A DNA stretch of 64,000 bases from Streptococcus gwangjuense (GTDB lineage: Bacteria; Bacillota; Bacilli; Lactobacillales; Streptococcaceae): NCBI RefSeq assembly GCF_003627155.1, contig NZ_CP032621.1:1840501-1904500 (forward strand), read 5' to 3'. A program made the position numbers and the translations under genes. This document shows, piece after piece, positions 49,579 through 58,573 of the stretch. Under the pieces are notes generated by a model. The model ran no database searches. It was given only the letters and a program-made list of their open reading frames with translations, and was not told the origin of the DNA. Each line of letters opens with the position of its first letter. The stretch's first letter is position 1.

Positions 49579-50643
49579 TTAAAGAAAGGCTAAGATACGA
49601 AGATAATCTCCAATCAGTGCCACTTCAGCTACAAAGAAGAGGAGGATAATCACTCCGTTCACAAGGACAGACAAGAATAATTGATAGAAGGAGTCGGTTT
49701 CACTTGATTGACTTGGTCTTGTAATGATATGGAGACTGGCAAGCAGAATGATTCCAATGCTAATCACACACAGGAGAGCTGTAAATCGTAGGCTATCAAA
49801 GAAGGCAAAGAAACTAGCAATAGCAGTGAGGAAGATTGGAATTGCCAAGAGTTGACTATATTGTTGGAGAACCTTTTCTAGCGTCCAGTCCTTTTCTTGA
49901 TAGATAAATCGTCTCACGACGAAACTACCCAAGAGGAATGAAAAGAAGAAGAGTGTTGTTGCTACTAGGATAGAGATAATCGAAAAGAGATTCAATGAAG
50001 CAAATTGTTCAGGGAAGTGATTATGCATAGTTGCTATATGTCCATAGTAGGCTTGTTTGATGTGGTAGATACTAAAGAAAAAGGAAGACGCAGAAAACAG
50101 AATGAGCAAGAGAAAGGCTGTGTAACTGTGTGTGCTACTTGTTTCAAGCTTGCTTGTAGGAGATTTGAGAGCCTCCACTAGCCAAGACCAAAAATCAAGC
50201 GCTTGCTCTTTCCATCTATCCGTAGATTTTGGAGCTTGGTCGGGGATATAGGGACTTTCTAAGGATTGATTGATAAGAAGGGGCTCTTTCGTGGTTGGTT
50301 TTTGCTGAGGAAGTGCTTCTTGACTCTCTTCAGCTATAGTGACTTTTTCTGTTGCTTTAGAAAGGTCTTGCTCTTCCTCAGTAGAATCTAATGCTTTCTT
50401 TTCTTCTATTTCTGTTCTCGCTTCATCGTTTTCAGGCGTTTCAATTTTCTCTTCTTGCTGGCTTTCAAGTTCGACTTTAGCTTGAGAGACTTCCTCCTCT
50501 ACTTGAGTATTTTTTTCAATTGGTGTATCGAGATCGGCTATCGTTTCTTCAGCCTTATCTGCAACCTCTTGAGCTTGCTCTTCAGGTTTGTTCTTGCTTG
50601 TTGTTTTTACAAAATCATTACTTTCAAACCATTCTTGTTTCAT
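49579..50643 (-). CDS. Glu-rich membrane protein (DUF6574-like)
   Basis: A 354-aa protein. Residues 1-150 are extremely acidic and low-complexity (repeated E-E, E-K, A-E, T-E), then about five membrane helices fill residues 170-354. It resembles streptococcal DUF6574/zinc-ribbon-less membrane proteins; function unknown. RBS AAGGAGG on the minus strand. A cre-like site lies about 50 nt upstream. It is monocistronic and ends at a good terminator. Confidence 0.82.
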   Translation of the reverse strand: MKQEWFESNDFVKTTSKNKPEEQAQEVADKAEETIADLDTPIEKNTQVEEEVSQAKVELESQQEEKIETPENDEARTEIEEKKALDSTEEEQDLSKATEKVTIAEESQEALPQQKPTTKEPLLINQSLESPYIPDQAPKSTDRWKEQALDFWSWLVEALKSPTSKLETSSTHSYTAFLLLILFSASSFFFSIYHIKQAYYGHIATMHNHFPEQFASLNLFSIISILVATTLFFFSFLLGSFVVRRFIYQEKDWTLEKVLQQYSQLLAIPIFLTAIASFFAFFDSLRFTALLCVISIGIILLASLHIITRPSQSSETDSFYQLFLSVLVNGVIILLFFVAEVALIGDYLRILAFL

Positions 50644-50691
50644 GGTAGAACCTCCTTTTTAGTTAGATAAATATGCTTCCATAGTAGCAGA

Positions 50692-50705
50692 TGTAAGCGC
50701 TTTTG
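50692..50705 (-). promoter_or_regulatory. cre-like site upstream of the Glu-rich membrane protein
   Basis: On the minus strand CAAAAGCGCTTACA, matching the cre core with one deviation at the first base. Confidence 0.5.
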
Positions 50706-51620
50706 TCAACGTCTGATTGGTGTGGATACTAGAATGATATCATTATCAGCTCTAGCAATGAGTTGATCCTTGACACCAGCTTTTTCAGTTTTGTAAGGGT
50801 TACTTAATTCTGTGTATTTTGATCCAGGTTTTTCTCTTGTAGCTTGTAAGATAGAACCATAGTTACTTGAGATGTCCCAATTAATTCGTTGGCTTTCTTT
50901 TTGCGTCAGAGTGATTGAGAGATGGTCTTTAGAAGTTAATTCCACCTTGCCGTGAACTTGGATATTTTCAGCGTGGAAGTGATGTTCTGTTGACTCTAGC
51001 TGACTATCTGTAAGGTCTGTATCAAAGATATTGATAATATTTGGTGTTGTGAGTTTACTGTTTTTGATACGACTTCCTTCAATTCGGAGGAGATAGCTAT
51101 TATTGGTATTGATGGTCGCATTTTCAAGACTAGCATTAGTGATACTGGTTTGACCGCGATTTGCTGAGATGTTGATCCCTTTTAGACTTCTTCCCTTTGG
51201 AACTTGGAGAATAACTTCATTAAAACGACTAGAGTAGCTACTTGCGATATGGAGAATCCCGCCAATTCCAGAAGAGAGAAATGGAGTTTCAGACAGTTTC
51301 TTATCAATGAGGCTTAGAGTTTTGTCGTTTTGATTTGTGACAAGATCTTGGTTAGCAGAAATAGATGGATGATAAGAAATATGGATTTGATCATCCAAAG
51401 AGTCGGTGATGGTGAGCGCGTGTTGGTGGAGCGTAATATCTAGGTTTTCGACTTCCTTGCCATAGGTTAGCTCTTCCATCCGACTATCATAGACCGGCTC
51501 CTTGGACATGGCAAGTAGGCTCTTAATCCCGTCAGATTGAATACCTATAAAGAGTAGGATAAAGCCGATAATGGTAGTCACCACACCAAAAATGAGAAAT
51601 CCTTTTGTAAACTTACGCAT
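50706..51620 (-). CDS. DUF4097-type cell-envelope protein
   Basis: A 304-aa protein with an N-terminal membrane helix (residues about 8-28) and a long extracellular beta-rich part with repeating strands (N-I-S-A-N-R-G-Q-T-S-I-T-N-A, I-T-L-T-Q-K-E-S) typical of the DUF4097/adhesin-like fold. The start at ATG 51620 lies in the end of the DUF1700 gene. It is third in the padR-DUF1700-DUF4097 operon. In Firmicutes such trios are linked to envelope stress responses; direct function here is not known. Confidence 0.83.
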   Translation of the reverse strand: MRKFTKGFLIFGVVTTIIGFILLFIGIQSDGIKSLLAMSKEPVYDSRMEELTYGKEVENLDITLHQHALTITDSLDDQIHISYHPSISANQDLVTNQNDKTLSLIDKKLSETPFLSSGIGGILHIASSYSSRFNEVILQVPKGRSLKGINISANRGQTSITNASLENATINTNNSYLLRIEGSRIKNSKLTTPNIINIFDTDLTDSQLESTEHHFHAENIQVHGKVELTSKDHLSITLTQKESQRINWDISSNYGSILQATREKPGSKYTELSNPYKTEKAGVKDQLIARADNDIILVSTPIRR

Positions 51621-52206
51621 GCTGGTCACCTCTCTTTCCTTTTTTGAGAACAAATTGCACCAGGCGAACAATGAGTAGACCGAAGAAGCGAGCTACATAG
51701 GAAATACCTAGTAAGACTAGTGAAGAAGCACCGATAGCCAGTAAACCAGCACCAAAAATCAAGATAAAGGCTGATTTAGCTTGGGCTAAGACAGTGAAAC
51801 TTTCAACTAAAAATAGGAATCCACCGATGATACCAAGTATGGAAACCGCAAAGAAAGCTAGAATGACAGTCAAGGCTGCCACAAGGATTGCGAACAGGGA
51901 CACGAGGATGGCGATTCCCAGAGGAATACCGATGGGTGCCGCAAGGAGAGCTAACAAGGCGATATGCAAAATTTGTCGGTTATTCTTTTGAGCGGGTGCC
52001 TCATTGATTTTTTTATCGAGAAGATTGGAGAGGACTTCGTGAGCTGCTTCCTTAGGAGTTCCCAAGCTAGCGATGAGTTCTTCTTCTCCTTCGACTCCAG
52101 CATCGTCAAAGAGTTCTCTGAAATAGTCCATGGCTTCGATGCGGTCAGCTTCAGGTAGTTTCTTGAGATAGACTTCTAGCTGAGTCAGGTATTCAGTTCT
52201 TGTCAT
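51613..52206 (-). CDS. DUF1700 membrane protein
   Basis: A 197-aa protein. Residues 1-80 form a helical domain (M-T-R-T-E-Y-L-T-Q-L-E-V-Y-L-K-K-L-P onward, the DUF1700 signature), followed by about four membrane helices rich in Ala, Ile and Leu. Start overlaps the padR end and stop overlaps the DUF4097 gene, so all three are translationally coupled. The PadR next to DUF1700 pairing is very common in Firmicutes. Confidence 0.87.
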   Translation of the reverse strand: MTRTEYLTQLEVYLKKLPEADRIEAMDYFRELFDDAGVEGEEELIASLGTPKEAAHEVLSNLLDKKINEAPAQKNNRQILHIALLALLAAPIGIPLGIAILVSLFAILVAALTVILAFFAVSILGIIGGFLFLVESFTVLAQAKSAFILIFGAGLLAIGASSLVLLGISYVARFFGLLIVRLVQFVLKKGKRGDQHA

Positions 52207-52519
52207 GGCGGATACTCCCTTCTATGATGCCATTGATGGTGTCTGTATAGAGTGCCCATTCATCTTTTAGGGTCACGAGCTGTTCTATACCACCATTTGT
52301 CAAGGAGTAGTATTTGCGCATGCGACCTTGGAACTCTCTAGAATAGGTTGTCAGAAAGCTATTGCCTTCCAATTTTTTTAGGATAGGATAGAGTGTAGAT
52401 TCTTTGATATTAGCGATGAGCTTAATGGTTTGGCTAATCTCATAACCATAAGAATCATCCTGCTCCAGTACGGCCAAGATGAGAAATTCAATCAAGGCAG
52501 AGGATGTTGGAAAGTACAT
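52193..52519 (-). CDS. PadR-family transcriptional regulator
   Basis: A 108-aa PadR-type winged helix protein (L-I-E-F-L-I-L-A-V-L, Y-G-Y-E-I-S-Q-T-I, S-T-L-Y-P-I-L-K-K-L, R-M-R-K-Y-Y-S-L-T). It heads the leftward operon with DUF1700 and DUF4097 genes. It probably represses its own promoter, which is flanked by two near-identical 23-mers. RBS GGAGGTTCCCC 5 nt before ATG. Confidence 0.92.
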   Translation of the reverse strand: MYFPTSSALIEFLILAVLEQDDSYGYEISQTIKLIANIKESTLYPILKKLEGNSFLTTYSREFQGRMRKYYSLTNGGIEQLVTLKDEWALYTDTINGIIEGSIRHDKN

Positions 52520-52537
52520 GGGGAACCTCCTTTTCTA

Positions 52538-52632
52538 ATGTGTAAGATTTTTATATATAATTTTTCTATACATACATTGTACATCTAAAAGAAAGCCCTG
52601 TCAAGAAATATGTGTAAAATTTTTATATATAA
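52538..52632 (-). promoter_or_regulatory. padR promoter flanked by 23-bp direct repeats
   Basis: On the minus strand TTGACA (52604-52599), 17-bp spacer, TACAAT (52581-52576). Two 23-mers differing at one base lie at 52538-52560 (in the leader) and 52610-52632 (upstream of -35), 72 bp apart. They read ATGTGTAARATTTTTATATA followed by TAA. The palindrome TACATTGTA overlaps the -10. These are candidate PadR sites. Confidence 0.65.
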
Positions 52633-52658
52633 AAAAACTTCTAGGAAAACTAGAAGTT
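52631..52658 (-). terminator. Terminator of the CynX-type transporter gene
   Basis: Minus strand AACTTCTAG / CTAGAAGTT hairpin followed by T7. Its T run touches the upstream 23-mer repeat. Confidence 0.88.
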
Positions 52659-53824
52659 TAGAGGATTTTATCAGCTCTGTCCACTGTAAAGAGGGCCGCA
52701 GTCATCAGGAGATCGACGAGTAAGAGGGCAGCAACAGCTGGCACCCAAGAGTGGAAAAGGTCAAAACTGTAACCAAAGAGGGTTGGCCCAAAGGCTGCCA
52801 GGATATAGCCTCCTGTTTGAGATAGGCCGGACAATTGGGCTGTCTTTTCAGGGGCGCTTGTCTTGAGTGAAAAGTTGACCATGAGATAAGGGAAGAGGGC
52901 GCTGGTTGCGGTTCCGATGAGGAGATGGATGGCAAGCCAGTAAAAGAAATTACCGACTGGGAAAAAGAGCATGGAAATGCCGAACACACCAGCTAGTGAA
53001 ACCAGAGTGAGCATGAGCTGACGGTTGCGAGTAGACAAGCTGGTTGTCAGGCTTGGGATGGTCATTGAAAAAGGAATGCTAATCAGAGAGAAGATAGAAG
53101 TCAGCAAGCCAGCTTCGTGACTGGATAGGCCTGCATGGATGGCCATGGTAGGTAGCCAGGTCATAGCTGTGTAAAAGAGCAAGGATTGAAAACCTGCAAA
53201 GACAATAACTGCCCAGACCTGTTTATTACGCATGACCTTTGCTTTGCTTTTTTGTTTGGTTTGCGGAGCCAGTTTGTGATTGTAGCGGTGATTTGGGAGC
53301 CATACTAAAAAAGTTGCTAGACAGAGCAGGGTGAGGAGGATGATAAGTCCTTTCCAAGAACTGGCTTGTGTAATAGGCACAGCCAGATAGGAGGCCAGAG
53401 CCGTCGCAATCCCCATAGAGGTTACATATAAGGTGGTCAGAAAACCAATCTTCTTTGGTTGATTGGCTTGGATGAGACTAGGAAGCAGAACATTGATGAC
53501 TGCGATACTTGCCCCAACCATCAAGGTTCCTAGATAGAGCAGGGGTAGATTGATTAGTCGAATAAGTGATCCAATGGTCAAGAAGAAGAGGCTATAGGTG
53601 AAGAGATGCTCCAAGCCAATTTTCTGAGCCAATCGGGTAGAAAAGAGCGAGAAGAGAGTAAACATGAGGAGGGGAAGGCTGGTCAAGACACCAAGCGAAC
53701 TAACTTCTACTCCCAGCCCTTGCGAAATATCTCCCAATATAATGGGTAAAACAGTAAAAGGAGTCCGCAAGGAAACACCAATCAGGATAATACCTGGAAC
53801 AAAAAAGAGTGACTGCTTTTTCAT
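52658..53824 (-). CDS. MFS transporter, CynX/NimT family
   Basis: A 388-aa membrane protein with about twelve helices. The N-terminal pattern G-I-I-L-I-G-V-S-L-R-T-P-F-T-V-L-P matches the CynX/NimT (2-nitroimidazole/cyanate) subfamily of MFS exporters. Substrate cannot be inferred. RBS AGAGGT before ATG. It is separate from the padR operon, which lies downstream of its terminator in the same direction. Confidence 0.88.
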   Translation of the reverse strand: MKKQSLFFVPGIILIGVSLRTPFTVLPIILGDISQGLGVEVSSLGVLTSLPLLMFTLFSLFSTRLAQKIGLEHLFTYSLFFLTIGSLIRLINLPLLYLGTLMVGASIAVINVLLPSLIQANQPKKIGFLTTLYVTSMGIATALASYLAVPITQASSWKGLIILLTLLCLATFLVWLPNHRYNHKLAPQTKQKSKAKVMRNKQVWAVIVFAGFQSLLFYTAMTWLPTMAIHAGLSSHEAGLLTSIFSLISIPFSMTIPSLTTSLSTRNRQLMLTLVSLAGVFGISMLFFPVGNFFYWLAIHLLIGTATSALFPYLMVNFSLKTSAPEKTAQLSGLSQTGGYILAAFGPTLFGYSFDLFHSWVPAVAALLLVDLLMTAALFTVDRADKIL

Positions 53825-53974
53825 AAAATACCTCTTCTAGCTGATTTTAATAACAGCTTATTTTAAGGCTTTTTCCCTATAATGTCAAGTAAGGTTTTGG
53901 GCTTTCAAGATAAAAATGGGAAAGTCTTGAAAATTATGATAAAATAGTGGAAGGAAAAATTCAGGAGAGTAGTA

Positions 53975-55012
53975 GTGACTCAAAATGTTGAAAGTCTTCT
54001 CGTATCCATTGTAATCAGTGCATACAATGAAGAAAAATATTTGCCTGGTCTAATTGAAGACTTAAAAAATCAAAGCTATCCTAAAGAAAATATTGAAATT
54101 CTATTTATAAATGCTATGTCCACGGATGGGACCACAGCTATCATTCAGGAATTTATAAAAGAAGATACAGAGTTTAACTCAATTAGATTGTATAACAATC
54201 CTAAGAAAAATCAAGCTAGTGGTTTTAACTTGGGCGTTAAACATTCTGTAGGAGACCTTATTTTAAAAATTGATGCCCATTCAAAAGTTACTGAAAGTTT
54301 TGTAATGAATAATGTGGCTGTTATTCAACAAGGTGAATCAGTCTGTGGGGGACCTAGACCGACGATTGTTGAAGGAAAGGGAAAATGGGCAGAGACCTTG
54401 CATCTTGTTGAGGAAAATATGTTTGGCAGTAGCATTGCCAATTATCGAAAGAGTTCCGAGGATAGATATGTTTCTTCTATTTTTCATGGGATGTATAAAC
54501 GAGAGGTTTTCCAGAAGGTTGGTTTAGTAAATGAGCAACTTGGCCGAACTGAAGATAATGATATTCATTATAGAATTCGAGAACATGGTTATAAAATCCG
54601 CTATAGCCCAAGTATTCTATCTTATCAGTATATTCGACCAACATTCAAGAAAATGCTGCATCAAAAGTATTCAAATGGTTTGTGGATTGGCTTGACAAGT
54701 CATGTTCAGCCTAAGTGTTTATCATTATTTCACTATGTTCCTTGTTTATTTGTTTTGAGTCTTGTGTTTAGTCTAGCATTGTTACCGATCACATTCGTAT
54801 TCATAACTTTACAATTAGGTGCCTATTTTCTACTTTTGTCATTACTCACTTTGCTGACTTTATTAAAACATAAAAATGGATTTCTAATTGTGATGCCCTT
54901 TCTTTTATTTTCCATTCACTGTGCTTATGGCCTTGGAACGATTGTAGGTTTGATTAGAGGATTTAAATGGAAGAAAGAGTACAAGGGAACAGTAATTTAT
55001 TTGGAAAAATAA
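53975..55012 (+). CDS. Family 2 glycosyltransferase (ExoA/succinoglycan-type)
   Basis: A 345-aa membrane-attached GT2. GTG start with AGGAGAG upstream. The nucleotide-sugar binding part has V-S-I-V-I-S-A-Y-N-E-E-K-Y-L-P near residue 10, the metal-binding motif D-A-H near residue 97 (K-I-D-A-H-S) and E-D-N-D near residue 190. Two C-terminal membrane helices follow (residues about 260-320). Next gene is a nucleotide-sugar dehydratase, so the pair probably makes or decorates a surface polysaccharide outside the main capsule locus. Confidence 0.88.
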   Translation: MTQNVESLLVSIVISAYNEEKYLPGLIEDLKNQSYPKENIEILFINAMSTDGTTAIIQEFIKEDTEFNSIRLYNNPKKNQASGFNLGVKHSVGDLILKIDAHSKVTESFVMNNVAVIQQGESVCGGPRPTIVEGKGKWAETLHLVEENMFGSSIANYRKSSEDRYVSSIFHGMYKREVFQKVGLVNEQLGRTEDNDIHYRIREHGYKIRYSPSILSYQYIRPTFKKMLHQKYSNGLWIGLTSHVQPKCLSLFHYVPCLFVLSLVFSLALLPITFVFITLQLGAYFLLLSLLTLLTLLKHKNGFLIVMPFLLFSIHCAYGLGTIVGLIRGFKWKKEYKGTVIYLEK

Positions 55013-55079
55013 GCCAAATAAATTAAAATGTGCTACAATAACAATATAGTAAAACTCTTTTAAGGAGGAGTAAATTTCT

Positions 55080-56930
55080 ATGAATAAAAAACTCACAGAT
55101 TATGTGATTGATCTGGTGGAAATTTTAAATAAACAACAAAAACAGGTTTTCTGGGGAATATTTGATATTTTGAGTATGGTGGTTTCCATCATTGTATCTT
55201 ATATCTTATTCTACGGATTGATTAATCCAGCGCCTGTTGACTACATTATCTATACGAGTTTGGCCTTCTTGTTTTATCAATTGATGATTGCATTTTGGGG
55301 GTTGAACGCTAGTATTAGTCGTTACAGCAAGATTACGGATTTCATGAAAATCTTTTTTGGTGTGACTGCGAGCAGTATCCTGTCATATAGTATCTGCTAT
55401 GCCTTCTTGCCCCTCTTCTCTATCCGTTTTATCTTCCTCTTTATCTTGTTGAGTACTTTCTTGATTTTATTGCCACGGATTACTTGGCAGTTAATCTACT
55501 CCAAACGCAAAAAGGGAAGTGGTGATGGAGAACACCGTCGGACCTTCTTGATTGGTGCTGGTGATGGTGGAGCTCTCTTTATGGATAGTTATCAACATCC
55601 AACTAGTGAATTAGAACTTGTCGGTATTTTGGATAAGGATGCGAAGAAAAAGGGTCAAAAACTTGGTGGAATCCCTGTTTTGGGTTCATATGATAATCTG
55701 CCTGAATTAGCCAAACGCCATCAAATTGAGCGTGTTATCGTTGCGATTCCGTCACTTGACCCGTCAGAATATGAGCGTATCTTGCAGATGTGTAATAAAC
55801 TGGGTGTCAAATGTTACAAGATGCCTAAAGTTGAAACGGTTGTTCAAGGACTTCACCAAGCAGGTGGAGGATTCCAGAAGATTGATATCACAGACCTTTT
55901 GGGCCGTCAGGAAATTCGTCTTGATGAATCGCGTCTGGGCGCAGAACTGACAGGTAAGACAATCTTGGTTACAGGTGCTGGTGGCTCAATCGGTTCTGAA
56001 ATCTGTCGACAAGTTAGCCGTTTCAATCCTGAACGCATTGTTTTGCTCGGTCATGGGGAAAACTCAATCTACCTTGTTTATCATGAATTGATTCGCAAGT
56101 TCCAAGGGATTGATTATGTACCAGTTATCGCAGATATTCAAGACTATGATCGTCTCTTGCAAGTCTTTGAAAAGTACAAGCCAGCTATTGTTTATCATGC
56201 GGCAGCTCACAAGCACGTTCCTATGATGGAGCGCAATCCAAAAGAAGCCTTCAAAAACAATATTCGTGGAACTTACAATGTTGCTAAGGCTGTTGATGAA
56301 GCTAAAGTACCTAAGATGGTTATGATTTCGACAGATAAGGCGGTTAATCCACCAAATGTTATGGGAGCAACCAAGCGCGTGGCGGAGTTGATTGTCACTG
56401 GCTTTAACCAACGTAGCCAATCGACCTACTGTGCAGTTCGTTTTGGAAATGTTCTTGGTAGCCGTGGTAGTGTGATTCCAGTCTTTGAACGTCAGATTGC
56501 TGAAGGTGGTCCTGTAACGGTGACAGATTTCCGCATGACCCGTTACTTTATGACTATTCCAGAAGCTAGCCGTCTGGTTATCCATGCTGGTGCTTATGCC
56601 AAGGATGGGGAAGTCTTTATCCTTGATATGGGCAAACCAGTCAAGATTTATGACTTGGCCAAGAAAATGGTCCTTCTAAGTGGACACACCGAAAGCGAAA
56701 TTCCAATTGTTGAAGTTGGAATCCGCCCAGGCGAAAAACTTTACGAAGAACTCTTGGTATCAACCGAACTGGTTGATAACCAGGTTATGGATAAGATTTT
56801 CGTTGGTAAGGTTAATGTCATGCCTCTAGAAGCCATCGATCAAAAGATTGAAGAGTTCCGCACTCTTAGTGGAGATGAGTTGAAGCAAGCTATTATCGCC
56901 TTTGCCAATCAAACAACCCACGTTGAATAA
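55080..56930 (+). CDS. EpsC/CapD-like UDP-sugar 4,6-dehydratase, membrane-bound
   Basis: A 616-aa protein of the long FlaA1/PglF/CapD class. Four N-terminal membrane helices (residues about 20-135), a CoA-binding-like domain with G-A-G-D-G-G, then an extended SDR domain with G-A-G-G-S-I-G-S-E near residue 300 and the catalytic S-T-D-K-A-V-N-P-P-N-V-M-G-A-T-K-R. In this class Met replaces the usual catalytic Tyr, with Lys kept. It probably converts UDP-GlcNAc to the 4-keto-6-deoxy sugar for later steps. RBS AAGGAGGAG. Coupled in direction with the GT2 gene. Confidence 0.92.
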   Translation: MNKKLTDYVIDLVEILNKQQKQVFWGIFDILSMVVSIIVSYILFYGLINPAPVDYIIYTSLAFLFYQLMIAFWGLNASISRYSKITDFMKIFFGVTASSILSYSICYAFLPLFSIRFIFLFILLSTFLILLPRITWQLIYSKRKKGSGDGEHRRTFLIGAGDGGALFMDSYQHPTSELELVGILDKDAKKKGQKLGGIPVLGSYDNLPELAKRHQIERVIVAIPSLDPSEYERILQMCNKLGVKCYKMPKVETVVQGLHQAGGGFQKIDITDLLGRQEIRLDESRLGAELTGKTILVTGAGGSIGSEICRQVSRFNPERIVLLGHGENSIYLVYHELIRKFQGIDYVPVIADIQDYDRLLQVFEKYKPAIVYHAAAHKHVPMMERNPKEAFKNNIRGTYNVAKAVDEAKVPKMVMISTDKAVNPPNVMGATKRVAELIVTGFNQRSQSTYCAVRFGNVLGSRGSVIPVFERQIAEGGPVTVTDFRMTRYFMTIPEASRLVIHAGAYAKDGEVFILDMGKPVKIYDLAKKMVLLSGHTESEIPIVEVGIRPGEKLYEELLVSTELVDNQVMDKIFVGKVNVMPLEAIDQKIEEFRTLSGDELKQAIIAFANQTTHVE

Positions 56931-56936
56931 AAAAGA

Positions 56937-56984
56937 AAAACGCATATTATCAGGTCTGAAGAACCTTGGTAATATGCGTTTTGT
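56937..56984 (+). terminator. Terminator of the dehydratase gene
   Basis: AACGCATATTA (56939-56949) pairs perfectly with TAATATGCGTT (56970-56980), then TTTG. Confidence 0.85.
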
Positions 56985-57038
56985 TATGTAGAGATTTGCT
57001 CCATTTTCTTCTGAAATGGGGTTGTCGCCCAGTTTATA

Positions 57039-57671
57039 TTATTGAAAATACTCCAAAACTTCTATGGGTTTGTGAGCGATATAATCAGGCTGATAGTTTA
57101 GTAGATCTGCTTGCTCTCCAAATCCCCAAGTGACGGCTAATTTCTGAATGCCTGTTTCTTGAGCTCCAAGCATATCAAACTTGGTATCTCCGATGATGAT
57201 GGCTTGTTCCGGTGCTAGTTGATGTGTCTGCAAGGCTTGGCGAATGACATCTGCCTTATGAGGTGCTTCAGGGCTGGAACCATAAATGCCATCAAAGAAA
57301 TGATGGATTCCCAAGTTTTTTGTCATATCTTGGGCGGTAGGTGTATTCTTTGTAGTGGTGATATAAAGAGGGTAATTGCTCGTTAACTCCTCAAGCAAGT
57401 CTACAATCTGAGGAAAGAGTTGAGCTTCATAGATGCCTTTTTCCTTATAGTAGGAACGGTATATCTGCACAGCCTCAGAAATTTGTTCTTTGGGCAGGCA
57501 GGTCGCAAAACTACTTTCAAGAGGCGGTCCCATAAAACCACGAATAGTTTTGGCATCAGGGTTAGGCACCCCCAGCTCCTTAAAGGTATGGGTAAAGGCA
57601 TTGTGAATCCCGATAGAACTGTCAACGAGGGTTCCATCCAGATCGAAAAAAATCGCTGTGATAGAGGTCAT
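57039..57671 (-). CDS. HAD-superfamily phosphatase (phosphoglycolate phosphatase-like)
   Basis: A 210-aa hydrolase. HAD motif I F-F-D-L-D-G-T-L-V-D-S, motif II T-T-T-K-N, motif IV I-I-G-D-T-K-F-D-M. A helical cap of the Gph type lies between. Small-molecule phosphatase, substrate not determinable. Last gene of the leftward serine dehydratase operon (21-nt gap). Confidence 0.9.
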   Translation of the reverse strand: MTSITAIFFDLDGTLVDSSIGIHNAFTHTFKELGVPNPDAKTIRGFMGPPLESSFATCLPKEQISEAVQIYRSYYKEKGIYEAQLFPQIVDLLEELTSNYPLYITTTKNTPTAQDMTKNLGIHHFFDGIYGSSPEAPHKADVIRQALQTHQLAPEQAIIIGDTKFDMLGAQETGIQKLAVTWGFGEQADLLNYQPDYIAHKPIEVLEYFQ

Positions 57672-57692
57672 GGTTTCTCCTATTTGATAAGC

Positions 57693-58565
57693 TTATTCTC
57701 CGAAAATTTCTTTTTGGAGGCGACGACCAGTAGGGGTGGCAGCGAGTCCACCTTCAGCTGTTTCACGAAAGGCAGTTGGCATGCTTGCTCCCACTTGGTA
57801 CATGGCATCGATAACCTCATCCACAGGGATTTTAGATTCGATACCTGCCAGGGCCATATCTGCTGCGATGAAGGCAAAGCTAGCTCCCATGGCATTACGT
57901 TTAACACAGGGAACTTCGACCAAGCCAGCAACAGGGTCACAGATGAGGCCTAGCATATTTTTAATGACAAAGGCAATGGCCTGACTGGCCTGATAAGGTG
58001 TCCCACCAGCAGCTAGAGTCAAGGCGGCAGCACTCATAGCAGAGGCCGAACCAACCTCGGCCTGACAGCCACCCTCAGCACCTGAGATAGAGGCATTGTT
58101 TGCGATGACTAGTCCAAAGGCACCTGCAGCAAAGAGGAAATCCAGCTGTTGATCGTGGCTGAGGTTTAATTTTTCAATAGCAGCAGTGAGAACAGAAGGG
58201 AGACAGCCAGCACTTCCAGCGGTTGGAGTAGCGCAGACCAAGCCCATTTTAGCATTGTGCTCATTGACTGCAATGGCATTTCGGGCAGCAGAGAGAATCG
58301 TGTAATCTGACAGAGTTTTTCCGTTTTTAATGTAGTGATCCAATTTGGCAGCATCTCCACCTGTCAGGCCACTACGAGATTTATTTTCATTGAGGCCAAG
58401 TTGGACAGAGGCTTTCATGACTTCCAGATTGCGTTCCATGAGAAGGAAGACTTCTTCACGTTCGCGACCGGTCAATTCAAACTCTGTTGTAATCATGAGT
58501 TCTGCGACATTTCCTTGAAAGTCCAGATCTGCTTGCTCGACCAATTCTTTGATAGAATAAAACAT
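57693..58565 (-). CDS. sdaAA: L-serine dehydratase, alpha subunit
   Basis: Iron-sulfur enzyme subunit of 290 aa that deaminates L-serine to pyruvate. Cluster-binding Cys residues are seen in V-C-A-T-P-T-A-G-S-A-G-C and L-I-C-D-P-V-A-G-L-V-E-V-P-C. S-G-A-E-G-G-C-Q-A-E-V-G is the family signature. It follows the beta subunit gene by 8 nt. Confidence 0.95.
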   Translation of the reverse strand: MFYSIKELVEQADLDFQGNVAELMITTEFELTGREREEVFLLMERNLEVMKASVQLGLNENKSRSGLTGGDAAKLDHYIKNGKTLSDYTILSAARNAIAVNEHNAKMGLVCATPTAGSAGCLPSVLTAAIEKLNLSHDQQLDFLFAAGAFGLVIANNASISGAEGGCQAEVGSASAMSAAALTLAAGGTPYQASQAIAFVIKNMLGLICDPVAGLVEVPCVKRNAMGASFAFIAADMALAGIESKIPVDEVIDAMYQVGASMPTAFRETAEGGLAATPTGRRLQKEIFGE

Positions 58566-58573
58566 GCTTCCTC

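Noticed and set aside
56064-56585. A 173-codon minus-strand open frame
   Set aside because: Antisense shadow within the EpsC/CapD-like gene; no supporting signals.
57420-57953. A 177-codon plus-strand open frame spanning the HAD/sdaAA junction
   Set aside because: Shadow across two well-defined leftward genes.
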